A stretch of 64,000 nucleotides of DNA from Pelagicoccus albus (GTDB taxonomy: Bacteria; Verrucomicrobiota; Verrucomicrobiia; Opitutales; Opitutaceae), in assembly GCF_014230145.1 (NCBI RefSeq), contig NZ_JACHVC010000007.1:348035-412034 (forward strand). The letters run 5' to 3'. Position 1 is the stretch's first letter; every line of letters starts with the position of its first letter. Shown here in pieces: positions 62,115 to 64,000 of the stretch. The translations under genes were made by a program, and so were the position numbers. The notes beneath the pieces are model-generated. The model did not search any database. It was not told the origin of the DNA and saw nothing but the letters and a program-made list of their open reading frames with translations.

Positions 62115-64000
62115 ATGATTGATAGTTTTTATTTACGCAAAGCGCGGTCCGTCGGGATCCTCTCTTTCGGGATTCTTTTAACCGGATCGCTACCTGGCGC
62201 TTTAACCGGTCAGACCATGAAAGAAAACAGTGTCGGCGAGTCGGTCGGATACATCGACTTTAATAAGAATGGGAAAATGGATACGTATGAGGATCCTTCC
62301 CAATCTGAAGAGATGCGTATTTCAGATCTCCTGTCTCGGATGAGTTTGGAGGAGAAGGTCGCCCAGATGACTACTCTGTACGGTTTTTCTCGTATCCTGA
62401 AGGACGAGCTTCCTACCGAAAAATGGGAGGATCGCATGTGGATTGCGGGGATTGGAAATATAGATGAGCAGATAAACGGCAACGAAGGTTGGACCCAGAA
62501 TTTGCCTGACCCAGAAAACGATCTTCCTTGGTCAAACCACGCGTCTGCGCTGCGTGAGATTCAGCAATGGTTTATCGAAAAGACTCGTTTGGGCATTCCG
62601 GTTGATTTCACGAACGAAGGTATTCGCGGCCTGATGCACTCCAAAGCAACTAGCTTCCCTGCAGAGCTTGGTGTGGCGAGTACTTGGAATCCTGAATTGG
62701 TACGTAATGTCGGTCGCGTTACGGGCCGCGAAGCGAAGGCGCTTGGCTATACAAATGTGTATTCACCTGTCTTGGACGTGGCTCGCGATCCGCGTTGGGG
62801 ACGTGTGATCGAAAGCTACGGCGAAGATCCGTTTCTTGTTGGAGAACTGGGCTTGCAACAGGTTCTTGGAATTCAAGAGCAGGGTGTCGCCTCCACTTTG
62901 AAGCATTTTGCGGTTTACGGAGTTCCCAAAGGGGGGCGCGATGGACATGCTCGCACTGACCCGCATGTAACTTGGAGCGAGGTGCAAAATACATATCTTG
63001 CCCCTTTTAAAAAGGCTATTACGCAGGGTGGCGCCTTGGGAGTGATGTCCTCGTACAACGACTACGACGGAATTCCGGTCCAAGCGAGCAAGCTCTTCCT
63101 ACAGGATATTTTAAGAGATGAATGGGGCTTCGAGGGCTATGTGGTCTCGGACAGCGGAGCGGTAGAGTTCCTCTATGAAAAGCACAGAGTGGCGGCCACT
63201 CCGAAGGAAGCGATACGTCTTTCGGTCGAAGCTGGATTGAACATCCGCACTCACTTCACGCAACCGGAAGAGTATGCGGAGCCATTGGCTGAGCTGGTGG
63301 AAGAAGGTCGCCTCTCTATGGATACGATCGATTCGCGAGTGTCCGATATTCTTCGGGTGAAGTTCCGATTGGGATTGTTTGACGATCCATATGAAACCAA
63401 GTCGATCGATACCGACTTGGTGGTGCGTTCTGAGGAGAATCTAGCGATTTCCCATCAGGCTTCCCGTGAATCGATTATTCTTTTGAAGAACGAGGGCGAG
63501 CTGCTGCCGCTGGAAGGTGACTATCAGAAGATTCTCGTTACTGGTCCGATGGCGGACGATCAGCGGGCGTGGTGGAGCCGCTACGGCGCTCAGCGTCTCG
63601 ACTACGTCACTCCATTGGAGGGCATTCGCTCCGCGTTGGATGGCAAAGTGGAGATCGTATATGTCAAAGGCGTAGAAGCGGCGGATGAGAATTGGCCCCT
63701 GAGCGATATCTATAAAGAGGCTGCCTCCGCTGAGGTACAAGCCGGCATCGACGCTGCCGTGGCAGCTGCAAAGGATGTGGACGTGATCATCGCTTGCGTT
63801 GGGGAAACGGATGCTCAATGCCGCGAGTCGCAAAGCCGCATCAGCCTTGATTTGCCGGGTTACCAGAACGAGCTCTTGCAGGCCCTGAAGGCAGCAGGCA
63901 AGCCGATCGTTCTCGTTTTTTCCAATGGTCGTCCTCTCAGCGCTCAATACGCTATCCGTAACTTCCCATCTATCGTTGAAATGTGGTTCCCAGGGGAAGA
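62115..64000 (+). CDS. GH3-family beta-glycosidase, secreted, partial (continues past window)
   Basis: About 628 residues are seen before the window ends. An N-terminal signal-like segment (SVGILSFGILLTGSLPGALTG) precedes a Ca-binding-like loop (DFNKNGKMDTYEDP) and the GH3 TIM barrel: VTGREAKALGYTNVYSPVLDVARDPRWGRVIESYGEDP, STLKHFAVYG, and the nucleophile D346 (GYVVSDSGAV). The second alpha/beta domain starts near residue 455 (SRESIILLKNEGELLPL). Such enzymes remove glucose, xylose or arabinose from oligosaccharides. Neighbours (GH43, XylR-like regulator, MFS) suggest a xylan or arabinoxylan role. The C-terminus and acid/base residue lie outside the window. Confidence 0.92.
   Translation, partial: MIDSFYLRKARSVGILSFGILLTGSLPGALTGQTMKENSVGESVGYIDFNKNGKMDTYEDPSQSEEMRISDLLSRMSLEEKVAQMTTLYGFSRILKDELPTEKWEDRMWIAGIGNIDEQINGNEGWTQNLPDPENDLPWSNHASALREIQQWFIEKTRLGIPVDFTNEGIRGLMHSKATSFPAELGVASTWNPELVRNVGRVTGREAKALGYTNVYSPVLDVARDPRWGRVIESYGEDPFLVGELGLQQVLGIQEQGVASTLKHFAVYGVPKGGRDGHARTDPHVTWSEVQNTYLAPFKKAITQGGALGVMSSYNDYDGIPVQASKLFLQDILRDEWGFEGYVVSDSGAVEFLYEKHRVAATPKEAIRLSVEAGLNIRTHFTQPEEYAEPLAELVEEGRLSMDTIDSRVSDILRVKFRLGLFDDPYETKSIDTDLVVRSEENLAISHQASRESIILLKNEGELLPLEGDYQKILVTGPMADDQRAWWSRYGAQRLDYVTPLEGIRSALDGKVEIVYVKGVEAADENWPLSDIYKEAASAEVQAGIDAAVAAAKDVDVIIACVGETDAQCRESQSRISLDLPGYQNELLQALKAAGKPIVLVFSNGRPLSAQYAIRNFPSIVEMWFPGE

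Overview
The window looks like chromosome from a heterotrophic bacterium of the Verrucomicrobiota, probably class Opitutia (Puniceicoccales/Pelagicoccaceae-like). This is inferred from the gene mix: a carboxyltransferase-only OadA, an N-terminally extended IspH, XylR-type AraC regulators, and a secreted GH3/GH43/GH127 hemicellulose set. GC looks moderate (near 50%). No rRNA is seen. One tRNA (Arg, anticodon CCU) is present.

Region 1 (1-26.1 kb) is ordinary backbone. It holds oadA, a NatA/NatB-like ABC exporter, a riboflavin/housekeeping run (ribB with a degenerate GTP cyclohydrolase II-like tail, ribH, nusB, ftsY), a secreted SGNH esterase, a SulP transporter, a long ispH, an AspT/YidE-type antiporter, two acyltransferases, a divergent lysR/yeiH pair, a zinc-ribbon-like protein, a methyltransferase behind an attenuator-like leader, a secreted ankyrin protein, hisC, a CNNM/CorC protein, sua5 and rpsR.

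Region 2 (26.1 to about 47.8 kb) is an accessory island starting at tRNA-Arg(CCU). Next to the tRNA lie a tyrosine recombinase, an unknown protein, an excisionase-like HTH, a possible relaxosome accessory protein and an HUH-like relaxase candidate. Then comes a minus-strand type I restriction-modification locus with hsdM, hsdS, hsdR, a YgjP-like metallopeptidase, an AlbA_2 protein, a half-size S protein and a PD-(D/E)XK protein of unknown family. It is followed by a four-gene unknown module: three translationally coupled genes divergent from a zinc-less CHC2 primase-like domain. About 1.9 kb with almost no genes closes the region. A 16-bp repeat brackets 32.06-47.39 kb.

Region 3 (47.8-64 kb) combines polysaccharide use and a peptide-natural-product-like operon. 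An AraC regulator and GH127 are divergent. A tight operon encodes an E. coli-type YcaO enzyme with an added four-Cys motif, an MFS exporter and an ABC-F ATPase. It is preceded by a 31-codon ORF and a perfect 12-bp hairpin. I consider this the best candidate for an undescribed system: a YcaO-modified peptide with export and ribosome self-protection. Downstream are a PAS/SpoIIE phosphatase, a small membrane protein, GH43, an MFS sugar-type transporter, a XylR-like regulator and a GH3 enzyme that runs off the window.

All family calls come from reading motifs by eye. No database search was run.
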